A DNA stretch of 64,000 nucleotides from Ignavibacterium sp. GTDB taxonomy: Bacteria > Bacteroidota > Ignavibacteria > Ignavibacteriales > Ignavibacteriaceae. How positions within the stretch are numbered: position 1 is the stretch's first letter; the number at the start of each line of letters is the position of its first letter. Location: assembly GCF_025998815.1 (NCBI RefSeq), contig NZ_AP026678.1:620001-684000 (forward strand). Direction: 5' to 3'. Position numbers and translations under genes: made by a program. Positions 36,650 to 45,839 of this stretch are shown in pieces. The notes below the pieces were generated by a model, which was not told where the DNA came from, did no database searches, and worked only from the letters and a program-made list of their open reading frames with translations.

Positions 36650-37138
36650 ATGAATATTTACGACTTAATATTTTATTTATTCGGAGCATTAACACTAATT
36701 TCAGCTTTCTTTGTTGTAACTAATAAAAACATTGTTCATTCAGCATTTTATTTATTATTTACTTTTTTCGGAGTAGCAGGAATTTATGTTTTGCTTGGAG
36801 CTGACTTCGTGGCAATTGTTCAATTGATTGTTTATGTAGGTGGAATACTTATATTGCTTCTATTTGGAGTAATGCTTACCAATAAAATTACAAATGTTGA
36901 AATTAAAACAGGTACAATAAATATTTTCTCTGCCACAATTGGAGTCGGATTGTTTTCAGGTGCATTGTTAGCTGCTGTTATTTATGCTCCCTGGAAAGTT
37001 ACAACTGTTCAGGAACCATTTCCTACAACGGGAATTCTTGGCTCTTTGCTTATGAATGAATATGTACTTGTTTTCGAATTACTCGGAATAATTCTTTTAA
37101 TTGCACTTATTGGTGCAGCATCAATTGCGAGAAGATAA
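36650..37138 (+). CDS. nuoJ: NADH-quinone oxidoreductase subunit J
   Basis: A 162-residue membrane subunit with five helices. Conserved VAIVQLIVYVGGILILLLFGVML (shown here as separate parts: VAIVQLIVYVGG and ILILLLFGVML) carries the pi-bulge helix region of NuoJ. It starts 8 bases after nuoI. Confidence 0.95.
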   Translation: MNIYDLIFYLFGALTLISAFFVVTNKNIVHSAFYLLFTFFGVAGIYVLLGADFVAIVQLIVYVGGILILLLFGVMLTNKITNVEIKTGTINIFSATIGVGLFSGALLAAVIYAPWKVTTVQEPFPTTGILGSLLMNEYVLVFELLGIILLIALIGAASIARR

Positions 37139-37139
37139 A

Positions 37140-37451
37140 ATGGTTACAGTTGGATTAACACACTTTTTAATTATAAGCACACTGTTATTTTCGATGGGGA
37201 TTTATGCAATCATCACAAGAAAAAATGCTGTGATGGTTCTGATGGGAGTTGAACTGGTTTTAAATTCAGCTAATATTAATTTCATTGCATTCTCAAGGTT
37301 CGGAAATTTTGGTTTCAATGGTCAATTGATTGCTTTATTTGTTATTGTTCTGGCAGCAGCCGAAGCCGCGATAGCATTAGCAATTGTTCTAAACATTTAT
37401 AAAAATCTTTCCACAGTTAATGTGGACGAAGTTGATAACTTAAAAGAATAG
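37140..37451 (+). CDS. nuoK: NADH-quinone oxidoreductase subunit K
   Basis: A 103-residue, three-helix antiporter-like subunit. The start is the ATG at 37140 (MVTVGLTHFLIISTLLF), one base after the nuoJ stop; an upstream in-frame ATG lies inside nuoJ. Conserved Glu residues are in MGVELVLNSANINFIAF and AAAEAAIALAIVL. Confidence 0.96.
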   Translation: MVTVGLTHFLIISTLLFSMGIYAIITRKNAVMVLMGVELVLNSANINFIAFSRFGNFGFNGQLIALFVIVLAAAEAAIALAIVLNIYKNLSTVNVDEVDNLKE

Positions 37452-37456
37452 AAAAT

Positions 37457-39541
37457 ATGGATAGTCAGTTTTTAATAAATACTTCTCTTTATGTTTTGTT
37501 TCTTCCATTGCTTGGATTTGTTGTAACACTTTTACTTGGAAAGAAAGTTAAATCAATTTATTTGTTTGAGAATCTAATTCTCATTCTGACTTTTATTGCA
37601 TCAGTTTTTATACTTTATAATAAACTCACCAACTTTCCCGATAGCAAAATAGTATCTGAAGTTGAGTGGTTTAGTTTCGCAAACACACCTTTGTTTGGTG
37701 ATATTTCCATAAAACTTGGAATTATGATTGATAACATCACTGCGATGATGTTATTTGTAGTTGCACTGATTAGTATGCTTGTTCATCTTTACTCAATTGC
37801 ATATATGAAGGGAGATGAACGATACAACAGATACTTTGCCTATCTTGGAATTTTTACTTTTTCAATGAACGGAATTGTACTCACCCATAACATTCTGATG
37901 ATGTACATTTTCTGGGAGCTTGTTGGTTTATCTTCTTATCTTTTAATCGGATTCTGGTTTGAAAAGAAATCTGCTTCCGATGCAGGTAAAAAAGCTTTCA
38001 TAGTGAATCGTGTTGGCGATATTGGAATGTTCGCTGGTATTCTGATTCTTTTCTTTACTTACAGAACATTTTCATTCGATGAAATATTTAATTCAATTTC
38101 TTCAGGTGTTCTTCCATTCAACAGCACATTCTGGTTAAGTGTTACAGGAATACTTTTATTCTGTGGAGCAATCGGTAAGTCCGCTCAGTTTCCGCTACAT
38201 GTCTGGTTACCCGATGCAATGGAAGGTCCAACTCCTGTAAGTGCTTTAATCCACGCTGCAACAATGGTTGCTGCAGGTGTTTATCTTGTTATAAGAATAT
38301 TTGGATTGCTCACAGCAGATGCAATGATGTTTATTGCAGTAATCGGAATGATTTCTTCTTTCATTCCTGCAACAATTGCCTTAACACAAAATGATATTAA
38401 AAAAGTTTTGGCTTACTCAACCATCTCTCAGCTCGGATATATGATAATGGCACTTGGAGTTGGTGCTTATCAGTTTGCTTTCTTTCATTTAGTTACTCAC
38501 GCATTTTTCAAAGCTGCATTATTTCTTGGTTCTGGTTCTGTTATTCACGCTATGCATCACGAACAGGATATCAGATATATGGGTGGACTGAGAAAGAAAA
38601 TGCCGTTGACTTACTGGACATTTGTAATATCATCACTTGCAATTGCAGGAATTCCATTAACTTCCGGATTTTTAAGTAAAGATGGAATACTTGCCAGCTC
38701 ACTTGCTTTTGCAAATTTGACCGGACATTGGCTCTTCCCTATTACCGGATTTCTGGTCGCTTTGCTTACAGCATTTTATATGTTCAGACTGATTATCATT
38801 ACATTTCACGGTGAACCAAGAGATCATCACAAGTTTGAACACGCACACGAATCTCCGTTTGTAATGGTTATGCCTTTGGTTGTTCTCGCAACATTATCAA
38901 TTTTTATCTGGTATACACCAAATCCACTCAATGCTGATCAGGGTTGGGTTCTTTCAAAATGGATTGAGAAACCTGTACTGCATACACCTGTTGAAACAAG
39001 ATTCGATTTTATGAAACCTGATAGTGAATCATTTAAAGACATTCCTGAACATGTTATCTACTCAACGATGTATTCCGAAGCAATGCATCACGCTCACTAT
39101 CCTGCAATGTTCATTTCACTATTTGTTGCAATAAGCGGAATCTTATTAGCATTTATTTTTTATCATTGGAAGAAAGTTAATGTTGATTCACTTACTGAAA
39201 AGATTAAACCTCTTTATACTTTTTCGCTTAACAAATGGTACTTTGATGAATTGTATGATAAAACCTTTGTAAGTGGAACGATTTTACTCAGCAAAGCTCT
39301 TGGTTGGTTCGATCTGAAAATAATTGATGGAATAGTTAACGGAGCTGCATCAATAACAAAATCTTTGTCTTTCTTCATTGGAAATTTTGATAAGATTGTA
39401 ATTGATGGACTTGTTAATCTTACAGCATACTTGAGTGGATTTTTCGGTTTAATATTCAGAAGAATTCAAACGGGAAAAGTACAGACTTATATCGTATTGG
39501 TAATTTTCTCAATAGTTATTTTATTATTCATATTTAGATAA
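37457..39541 (+). CDS. nuoL: NADH-quinone oxidoreductase subunit L
   Basis: A 694-residue antiporter-like proton pump. Hallmarks are MKGDERYNRYFAYLG, WELVGLSSYLLIGFW, SAQFPLHVWLPDAMEGPTPV and the long C-terminal lateral helix region. A His-rich loop (HHKFEHAHES) lies near residue 455, which is common in this subunit. Confidence 0.97.
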   Translation: MDSQFLINTSLYVLFLPLLGFVVTLLLGKKVKSIYLFENLILILTFIASVFILYNKLTNFPDSKIVSEVEWFSFANTPLFGDISIKLGIMIDNITAMMLFVVALISMLVHLYSIAYMKGDERYNRYFAYLGIFTFSMNGIVLTHNILMMYIFWELVGLSSYLLIGFWFEKKSASDAGKKAFIVNRVGDIGMFAGILILFFTYRTFSFDEIFNSISSGVLPFNSTFWLSVTGILLFCGAIGKSAQFPLHVWLPDAMEGPTPVSALIHAATMVAAGVYLVIRIFGLLTADAMMFIAVIGMISSFIPATIALTQNDIKKVLAYSTISQLGYMIMALGVGAYQFAFFHLVTHAFFKAALFLGSGSVIHAMHHEQDIRYMGGLRKKMPLTYWTFVISSLAIAGIPLTSGFLSKDGILASSLAFANLTGHWLFPITGFLVALLTAFYMFRLIIITFHGEPRDHHKFEHAHESPFVMVMPLVVLATLSIFIWYTPNPLNADQGWVLSKWIEKPVLHTPVETRFDFMKPDSESFKDIPEHVIYSTMYSEAMHHAHYPAMFISLFVAISGILLAFIFYHWKKVNVDSLTEKIKPLYTFSLNKWYFDELYDKTFVSGTILLSKALGWFDLKIIDGIVNGAASITKSLSFFIGNFDKIVIDGLVNLTAYLSGFFGLIFRRIQTGKVQTYIVLVIFSIVILLFIFR

Positions 39542-39561
39542 AAAGAAAATCAGGAATTGAG

Positions 39562-41166
39562 ATGACAAATTTTCCTATACTTTCGCTAATCACTTTTTTA
39601 CCCATTCTGGGTATGATTGTAGTTCTGCTGATTCCTAAAAAGCAGGAATTGGCAATTAAAAGTCTTACAATTGTAATAACTGCTGTTCAGGTGGTTCTTG
39701 CAATAATTTTACTAATGAACTACAATTATTCTCTTGGAGGAATCAATGATATAAAATCATTTCAGTTCATTGAAAAGTTCAGATGGATTGAAATTACTGG
39801 TTTCTCCTGGATTGGTAAAATTAAAATTGATTATTTCCTTGGTGTCGATGGTCTAAGTATGCCAATGGTATTACTGACTGCAATTGTAACTTTTATCGCT
39901 TCAATTTCCTCGTGGACAATTGATAAATCGTTAAAAGGTTATTTTGCAATGTTCTTGCTACTCGATACCGGAATGATGGGAGTATTTGTTGCACTTGATT
40001 TCTTCCTTTTCTATGTATTCTGGGAATTAATGTTGCTTCCAATGTATTTCCTCATTGGAATCTGGGGTGGTCCGAGAAGAGAATATGCTGCAATTAAGTT
40101 TTTCCTTTATACTTTGCTTGGAAGTGTTCTCATTCTTCTTGTGATGATTGGTTTGTATTTCAGCTCTATGGAAACTCTTGCAGATGGAACAAGAGTATTC
40201 ACTTTCAATATGCTTGAAATGATGAATCCTGCTAACTACACAGTTGGCGGAATTCTATCTCCACTTAATCCAAACAACTTGAGATTTATAGCTTACATTG
40301 GATTGTTTATCGGTTTCGCAATTAAAATCCCAATGTTTCCATTCCACACCTGGCTTCCTGATGCACATGTTGAAGCGCCAACAGCAATCAGCGTTATACT
40401 TGCTGGTGTGCTTTTGAAAATGGGTACTTATGGAATTCTCAGAATCTCGTATCCAATATTTCCTGAAATTACTAAACAGTTAGTTTGGTATATAGCTCTG
40501 TTCGGAATGATTAATATTATCTATGGTGCATTCTGCGCAATGGCTCAGAAGGATTTCAAAAAACTTATTGCTTATTCGTCAGTTTCTCATATGGGTTATG
40601 TAATGCTTGGAATGGCTGCATTAAATACAATGGGAATTTCAGGAGCGATATTACAAATGTTCAATCACGGAACTATAACTGCAATGCTCTTCTTGATAGT
40701 TGGAGTTATTTATGATCGTGCACATATCCGTGACCTCGATTCATTTGGTGGTTTGGGAAAGCAAATGCCTGTTTACACCGGATTTGTTACAGTTGCTTTC
40801 TTCGCTGCTATTGGATTACCAGGTTTAAGTGGGTTCATTTCCGAAGCATTGGTATTCCTTGGTGGATTTGGAAATGATATTACAAGAGTGCTGGCAGTTG
40901 TTTCTACACTTGGAATTTTATTAGGTGCTGGCTATATGCTTTGGACATTACAAAGAGTATTCCTTGGTCCTTTGAATGAAAAATGGGCTAACCTAAAAGA
41001 TATGGACTTCAGGGAATTTGCAATGTTAGTTCCACTTTCACTGATAATAATTTTCCTTGGTGTATATCCCGGACCAATGCTTAGCTTAATGAATACATCA
41101 GTAAATACAATGGTTGAGTTCATTGAGAAAGCTCAGGCATTTTATCAAACATTAGGATCACTTTAA
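39562..41166 (+). CDS. nuoM: NADH-quinone oxidoreductase subunit M
   Basis: A 534-residue antiporter-like subunit. It has FYVFWELMLLPMYFLIGIWG, FPFHTWLPDAHVEAPT and AYSSVSHMGYVMLG, diagnostic of NuoM. It starts 20 bases after nuoL. Confidence 0.97.
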   Translation: MTNFPILSLITFLPILGMIVVLLIPKKQELAIKSLTIVITAVQVVLAIILLMNYNYSLGGINDIKSFQFIEKFRWIEITGFSWIGKIKIDYFLGVDGLSMPMVLLTAIVTFIASISSWTIDKSLKGYFAMFLLLDTGMMGVFVALDFFLFYVFWELMLLPMYFLIGIWGGPRREYAAIKFFLYTLLGSVLILLVMIGLYFSSMETLADGTRVFTFNMLEMMNPANYTVGGILSPLNPNNLRFIAYIGLFIGFAIKIPMFPFHTWLPDAHVEAPTAISVILAGVLLKMGTYGILRISYPIFPEITKQLVWYIALFGMINIIYGAFCAMAQKDFKKLIAYSSVSHMGYVMLGMAALNTMGISGAILQMFNHGTITAMLFLIVGVIYDRAHIRDLDSFGGLGKQMPVYTGFVTVAFFAAIGLPGLSGFISEALVFLGGFGNDITRVLAVVSTLGILLGAGYMLWTLQRVFLGPLNEKWANLKDMDFREFAMLVPLSLIIIFLGVYPGPMLSLMNTSVNTMVEFIEKAQAFYQTLGSL

Positions 41167-41180
41167 TTGAGAGATTAAAA

Positions 41181-42683
41181 TTGGATATTATGAATTTTAC
41201 ATCAGATTTATTTTTAATCTATCCTGAAATTGTTTTAACAACTACTCTGATTGTAGTAGTTTTATTTGACCTTATTTTCAAAAAGTCACAATCTTGGCTT
41301 CCTGTATTAAGCTTAGCAGGAATACTTATTACTTTTATTTTTGTTGTAATGCAATTCGGAACAAATCTTCCTGCTTTTGAATACAGCACAAAAAATAATT
41401 TATTATCAATTGATAATCTTTCAACCTATTTCAAAGGTATTATTTTAGTTACCTCATTCTTCATCGTTTTGTTTTCAATTTTTTCAAGTGAAATAAAATC
41501 CTGCAGAGAAAGACACGGAGAATATTATTCCCTGCTTGTTGGAATGATGATAGGAATGTTTTTCCTTGTTTCATCAAATGATCTGATACTTATTTATCTT
41601 TCAATGGAATTGCTTTCACTTTCATCTTATGTTTTATCAGGGTTTGTAAAAAATTCCATCAGAAACAGTGAAGCATCATTGAAATATGTTATCTATGGTT
41701 CGGTTTCATCTGGAATTATGTTATTCGGAATTTCTTTGCTTTATGGATTAACCGGGACAACCAATCTTAATGAAATAAACACAATACTTCGTGGTGCAAC
41801 AACAATTGATATTACTTTCATCCTTTCTATGTTCATGATTCTGGCAGGATTTGGATTCAAAATTTCAGTTGTACCCTTCCATTTCTGGACTCCTGATGTT
41901 TATGAAGGTGCACCAATAACAATTACTGCATATCTTTCGGTTGCCAGTAAAGCCGCAGGTTTTGCAGTTTTAATCAGATTCATAAAATCAGTTTTCTTTT
42001 CGGGAATTTCGCAAGGTGGATATTGGAATCTTTTATCTTATTTTGATTGGCAGGCAGTATTGGTTCTAATTGCGATAGTCACTATGACTCTTGGTAACTT
42101 TACTGCTCTCTGGCAGGATAATCTTAAAAGAATGTTAGCATACAGCAGCATTGCTCATGCCGGATATATTTTGCTTGGTGTTGCTGTACTTTCCGATCAG
42201 GGTATCACCGCAGTTCTTATATACTTCGCAATTTATATGTTTATGAACCTTGGAGCATTTCTGATAGTAATGCTCATTGCTAACAAAATTGGCTCAGAAA
42301 ATATTGATGACTACAAAGGTCTTGGATATTCAATTCCATTTCTTGGGACAGTATTAGCAATATTTCTTGTTTCTTTAACCGGACTTCCTCCAACAGCTGG
42401 CTTTATAGCAAAGTTATATCTCTTTGTTGCTCTTGTTGACGCCAAGATGATTGTTGTTGCGATTATAGCTTTACTTAATACAGTCGTTTCATTGTATTAC
42501 TATATTCGTGTTTTGAAGAATATGTATTTGGTAAGAGATATTAATAAATCAGTTCATATCGAACTTAAACCACTAAGTTTCATTACAATCCTTTTACTGG
42601 TAATCCCGGTTATCCTGTTTGGAGTCTATTTTACTCCAATAGTTGATTTTGCCAAATTATCAATTCAAATCTTAGGTTTATAG
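41181..42683 (+). CDS. nuoN: NADH-quinone oxidoreductase subunit N
   Basis: A 500-residue antiporter-like subunit. It has YLSMELLSLSSYVLSGF, VVPFHFWTPDVYEGAP and AYSSIAHAGYILLG. It ends the operon; no nuoE, nuoF or nuoG is near, so the electron input module is encoded elsewhere or replaced by another donor. Confidence 0.96.
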   Translation: MDIMNFTSDLFLIYPEIVLTTTLIVVVLFDLIFKKSQSWLPVLSLAGILITFIFVVMQFGTNLPAFEYSTKNNLLSIDNLSTYFKGIILVTSFFIVLFSIFSSEIKSCRERHGEYYSLLVGMMIGMFFLVSSNDLILIYLSMELLSLSSYVLSGFVKNSIRNSEASLKYVIYGSVSSGIMLFGISLLYGLTGTTNLNEINTILRGATTIDITFILSMFMILAGFGFKISVVPFHFWTPDVYEGAPITITAYLSVASKAAGFAVLIRFIKSVFFSGISQGGYWNLLSYFDWQAVLVLIAIVTMTLGNFTALWQDNLKRMLAYSSIAHAGYILLGVAVLSDQGITAVLIYFAIYMFMNLGAFLIVMLIANKIGSENIDDYKGLGYSIPFLGTVLAIFLVSLTGLPPTAGFIAKLYLFVALVDAKMIVVAIIALLNTVVSLYYYIRVLKNMYLVRDINKSVHIELKPLSFITILLLVIPVILFGVYFTPIVDFAKLSIQILGL

Positions 42684-42697
42684 AAATTATACTTCAC

Positions 42698-42728
42698 TTG
42701 AATTTGCCAAAACTTATTATTAAGTTAA
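42698..42728 (+). promoter_or_regulatory. Promoter of the isc-sod operon
   Basis: TTGAAT (42698-42703), 17-base spacer, then TAAGTTAA (42721-42728). It is a weaker match than the nuo promoter but has the same spacing. Transcription would start near 42735, within the candidate operator. Confidence 0.55.
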
Positions 42729-42732
42729 ATCC

Positions 42733-42745
42733 GACAAATTTAGTC
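42733..42745 (+). promoter_or_regulatory. IscR type 1-like operator
   Basis: gacaaatttagtc fits the E. coli IscR type 1 core (GACTrwwwyAGTC) at 12 of 13 positions, and lies over the predicted start site just before the Rrf2 gene. This supports feedback control of the operon by its own first product. Confidence 0.6.
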
Positions 42746-42752
42746 TTATTTT

Positions 42753-43160
42753 ATGCTTAAGCTATCAAAGAAAACAGAATACGCTCTAATGTCAGCCAGA
42801 TATATGGCTTTGAATGAAAATGGCAAATATGTTACAGCAAGAGAAATTGCTAATAGCTATAAATTGTCCTATGAATTAGTAGCTAAGGTCTTGCAAATCC
42901 TCGCTAAAAATAAATTAATTCATTCTTATCAGGGAGTGAAAGGCGGTTATTCATTAAACAAACCAGCAGAAAATATTACTCTTGCAGAAATAATTAAAGC
43001 GATTGAACCCGCTTACGAGATTACAGAATGCATGAGAAATGGGTTTGAGGAAGATAGTTGTTCTTATTTCAACTGTTGCAAAATAAAAGATCCGCTTGCA
43101 GAAGTTCAAAAAAAAATTGATAAAATATTTATTGAAACGAAACTAAGTGATTTGATATGA
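42753..43160 (+). CDS. iscR: Rrf2-family regulator, IscR-like
   Basis: A 135-residue repressor. Winged-helix DNA-binding domain at 1-70 with AREIANSYKLSYELVAKVLQ and GVKGGYSLN. Three conserved-type cysteines for an Fe-S cluster: C93, C103 and C108 (plus C109). It resembles IscR, which senses [2Fe-2S] supply. It overlaps iscS by 4 bases, and a matching operator is at its promoter. The Cys spacing (x9, x4) is not that of E. coli IscR (x5, x5), so other Rrf2 regulators remain possible. Confidence 0.8.
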   Translation: MLKLSKKTEYALMSARYMALNENGKYVTAREIANSYKLSYELVAKVLQILAKNKLIHSYQGVKGGYSLNKPAENITLAEIIKAIEPAYEITECMRNGFEEDSCSYFNCCKIKDPLAEVQKKIDKIFIETKLSDLI

Positions 43161-44329
43161 ATTTTAAGTTGCCTATTTATTTAGATAACAATGCTACAAC
43201 TCCTGTTGATCCAAGAGTATTGGAATCAATGCTTCCCTATTTCTCTGAAAAGTTTGGAAATCCTTCGAGTAAACATACTTTTGGTTATGTAACTAATGCT
43301 GCAGTTGATTTAGCCCGAGAGCAAATTGCTAATTTAATCAATGCAAATAAAAATGAAATTTACTTTACAAGTGGTGCTACGGAATCAATAAATTTAATTC
43401 ATTTTGGTATTGCAGATAAACTTTCTTCAATTGGTAATCATATTATTTCGTCTTATGTTGAACATAGTGCATCTTACGAATCTTTGCTTCAACTTCAGAA
43501 AAAGGGTTTTGACATTACTTTTTTGAAGTGTGACAGTAAAGGTTTTATTCATCCTGAGCAGATAATTGAAGCAATCAGACCTGAAACTATTCTTGTCAGC
43601 ATTATTGCCGCTAATAATGAAATCGGAACTATAAATAATATTTCAGAAATTGGAAAAGTATGCAGAGCAAATAATATTTTATTCCATTCTGATGCTACTC
43701 AAGCTTTTGGAAAAATTAAAATTGATGTTAATGAAATGAACATTGATTTTCTTTCTTTCTCTTCGCATAAAATTTATGGTCCAAAAGGCATCGGAGGACT
43801 ATTCATCAGAAAAGGACTTGAACAGAAAATTACTCCATTAATTTTTGGTGGTGGTCAGGAAAAAGGAATCAGAGCAGGCACTTTAAATGTTCCAGGAATT
43901 GTAGGTTTTGGCAAAGCTGCAGAGATTTGCCATTGCGATTTTGAAAAAGATTTTAATCATACAAAAAGTTTAAGAGACAGACTTTATAAAAATCTTTTAT
44001 CTGCACTTGATAATGTTATACTAAACGGAGATAAAGAAAATCGGTTACCTGGGAATCTTAATCTTTTAATCAAAGGAATTAAAGCAGATTCTTTAATTTC
44101 GAGTATTCGGAATATTGCGTTCTCTTCGGGAGCTACCTGTTCATCAGAAACCGGTAAACCGAGCAGAATATTAAAAGCAATCGGATTAAGCGATGAGGAT
44201 GCAAAGTGTTGTATCAGAATTGGTCTGGGTCGTTTTAATACGATTGAAGAAATTGATTATGCTTCAGAAAAATTTATTGAGGCAATAACAAATCTTAAAT
44301 TAAAAAGAAATTTACAATCAACAATTTAA
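43157..44329 (+). CDS. iscS: Cysteine desulfurase
   Basis: A 390-residue PLP enzyme that removes sulphur from cysteine for Fe-S cluster assembly. It begins IYLDNNATTPVDP. The PLP lysine is in FSSHKIYGPKG (near 204) and the catalytic cysteine in SSGATCSSETG (near 327), in a loop as in IscS/NifS. It is coupled to the Rrf2 regulator. No IscU or SufB/C/D is adjacent. Confidence 0.93.
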   Translation: MNFKLPIYLDNNATTPVDPRVLESMLPYFSEKFGNPSSKHTFGYVTNAAVDLAREQIANLINANKNEIYFTSGATESINLIHFGIADKLSSIGNHIISSYVEHSASYESLLQLQKKGFDITFLKCDSKGFIHPEQIIEAIRPETILVSIIAANNEIGTINNISEIGKVCRANNILFHSDATQAFGKIKIDVNEMNIDFLSFSSHKIYGPKGIGGLFIRKGLEQKITPLIFGGGQEKGIRAGTLNVPGIVGFGKAAEICHCDFEKDFNHTKSLRDRLYKNLLSALDNVILNGDKENRLPGNLNLLIKGIKADSLISSIRNIAFSSGATCSSETGKPSRILKAIGLSDEDAKCCIRIGLGRFNTIEEIDYASEKFIEAITNLKLKRNLQSTI

Positions 44330-44337
44330 GGACATTT

Positions 44338-44652
44338 ATGGCGAAAAATGATGTTAATAAACTTTACAGCGAATTAATAAATGAAATAAATGTTTTGCTT
44401 GAATTTTTAAGAGCGAAATTTCCAGTGTTTCATAATTCCAACTTTTTCTTCAGAGATTTACAATTCGGTATTAAAAGTTTTTTTGAAAAAAGAAATATAA
44501 AACTTTCATACTCTGAATCAGAAACTCTGGCTAAGCAGATAGCAGAGTTTCTAAAAAAGGAAGGGATTTTCGTTGAGACAAGCTCTCAAAGCTGGAAAGT
44601 AAATTATCCTGAATTTGAAACTTCTAAACCCGGTGATCCGTTTAGTTATTAA
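44338..44652 (+). CDS. Small protein of unknown function in the isc operon
   Basis: A 104-residue protein with no cysteine. It is mostly helical (LYSELINEINVLLEFLRAKF, then ETLAKQIAEFLKKEG) and ends in KPGDPFSY. It lies 8 bases after iscS and 17 bases before the Fe-S carrier gene. No family is recognised. Lack of Cys makes it unlikely to be a scaffold like IscU, so an accessory or unrelated role is more likely. Confidence 0.6.
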   Translation: MAKNDVNKLYSELINEINVLLEFLRAKFPVFHNSNFFFRDLQFGIKSFFEKRNIKLSYSESETLAKQIAEFLKKEGIFVETSSQSWKVNYPEFETSKPGDPFSY

Positions 44653-44669
44653 AACAAAGGAGAAATATT

Positions 44670-45020
44670 ATGACAAATATTCAAATTGAACAGGAAATCA
44701 AAGTAACTGAAAAAGCTGCAAAAGAAATCAAGCGCATAATGGATGAAAATAAAATTCCGGAAACATTTGGATTGCGAGTTGGAGTTAAAGGTGGTGGTTG
44801 CTCTGGTTTAACTTATACACTCGGATTTGATGGTGAACAAAAAGAAAGCGACACAATAATTGAATCTAATGGTATTAAGCTTTTTGTTGACGGAAAAAGT
44901 TTGTTTTATTTATCCGGGACTGAACTTGATTTCTCTGATGGTTTAAATGGCAAAGGTTTCGTTTTCAATAATCCGAATGCAAAAAAGACTTGTGGTTGTG
45001 GTGAATCTTTTGGTGTTTAA
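44670..45020 (+). CDS. erpA: A-type iron-sulphur carrier (HesB/IscA family)
   Basis: A 116-residue A-type carrier. The three ligand cysteines are in GGGCSGLTYTLGFD and KKTCGCGESFGV, as in ErpA/IscA. A strong AAAGGAG ribosome site precedes the ATG. It follows iscS and the unknown gene and would pass clusters to target proteins. ErpA, IscA and SufA cannot be told apart from sequence alone. Confidence 0.88.
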   Translation: MTNIQIEQEIKVTEKAAKEIKRIMDENKIPETFGLRVGVKGGGCSGLTYTLGFDGEQKESDTIIESNGIKLFVDGKSLFYLSGTELDFSDGLNGKGFVFNNPNAKKTCGCGESFGV

Positions 45021-45038
45021 TAAAAAAAAGGAAGTAAA

Positions 45039-45764
45039 ATGAAAAGAAGAAATTTTATTACAACTTTGGCTGCGTTATCTGCAGTTAATGTTATAGAACC
45101 TTTTACAAAGAAAATTGAATCATTAAATAATAACTTAATTGAAAGGAGAAATATTATGGGAAAATTTGAATTGCCTCCATTGCCTTATTCTTATGATGCA
45201 TTAGAACCATACATTGATAAGATGACGATGGAAATTCATCACACAAAACATCATCAGGCATATATCAATAACCTTAACAAAGCTATTGAAGGAACTGATA
45301 TGGAGAAGATGTCTCTCGAAGAGATGTTTGCTTCAGTTTCAAAGCTGCCTGTAGCAGTAAGGAATAATGGTGGTGGACATTGGAATCATTCATTATTCTG
45401 GACATTGATGAAACCAAATGGTGGTGGAAATCCATCAGGCGCATTGGCAGATGCTATCAATGCTCAATTTGGAACTTTTGATGATTTCAAAAAGAAATTT
45501 TCTGATGCCGCTGCCGGAAGATTTGGTTCTGGTTGGGCCTGGTTAGTAGTTTCAGATAACAAATTGGTAGTTACCTCAACACCAAATCAGGACAATCCTT
45601 TGATGGATGTTGCAGATGTTAAAGGTAGTCCGATTCTTGGTCTTGATGTTTGGGAGCACGCATATTACCTGAAATATCAAAACAGAAGACCAGAATACAT
45701 TGAAAATTGGTGGAATGTTGTTAACTGGGATAAAGTTGCTGAGTTGTTCTCAAAAGCTAAATAA
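45039..45764 (+). CDS. sodA: Fe/Mn superoxide dismutase with N-terminal extension and second start
   Basis: A 241-residue (long form) superoxide dismutase. Metal ligands are in [19 protein letters not shown] and [11 protein letters not shown], and the C-terminal [11 protein letters not shown] is typical. The first 39 residues are not part of the usual enzyme; they begin [15 protein letters not shown], which resembles a twin-arginine signal. An in-frame ATG at 45156 ([10 protein letters not shown]) has its own AAAGGAG site and is the usual start of the enzyme. Both starts have ribosome sites, so two forms may be made. The operon is with iscS and the A-type carrier, and a terminator follows. 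Confidence 0.9.
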   Translation: MKRRNFITTLAALSAVNVIEPFTKKIESLNNNLIERRNIMGKFELPPLPYSYDALEPYIDKMTMEIHHTKHHQAYINNLNKAIEGTDMEKMSLEEMFASVSKLPVAVRNNGGGHWNHSLFWTLMKPNGGGNPSGALADAINAQFGTFDDFKKKFSDAAAGRFGSGWAWLVVSDNKLVVTSTPNQDNPLMDVADVKGSPILGLDVWEHAYYLKYQNRRPEYIENWWNVVNWDKVAELFSKAK

Positions 45765-45785
45765 TAACTAATCCGATTCATGAAT

Positions 45786-45818
45786 AAACCGGAGTAGAAT
45801 TCTCTATTCCGGTTTTTC
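45786..45818 (+). terminator. Intrinsic terminator after sod
   Basis: A 13-bp stem (aaaccggagtaga / tctattccggttt, one G-U pair) with a 4-base loop is followed by T residues. It ends the isc-sod operon about 20 bases after the sod stop. Confidence 0.85.
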
Positions 45819-45839
45819 TGTTATTACTGTTAAAATTTT

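Noticed and set aside
37101-37451. Longer version of nuoK starting inside nuoJ
   Set aside because: The ATG at 37140 gives the standard NuoK N-terminus, one base after the nuoJ stop.
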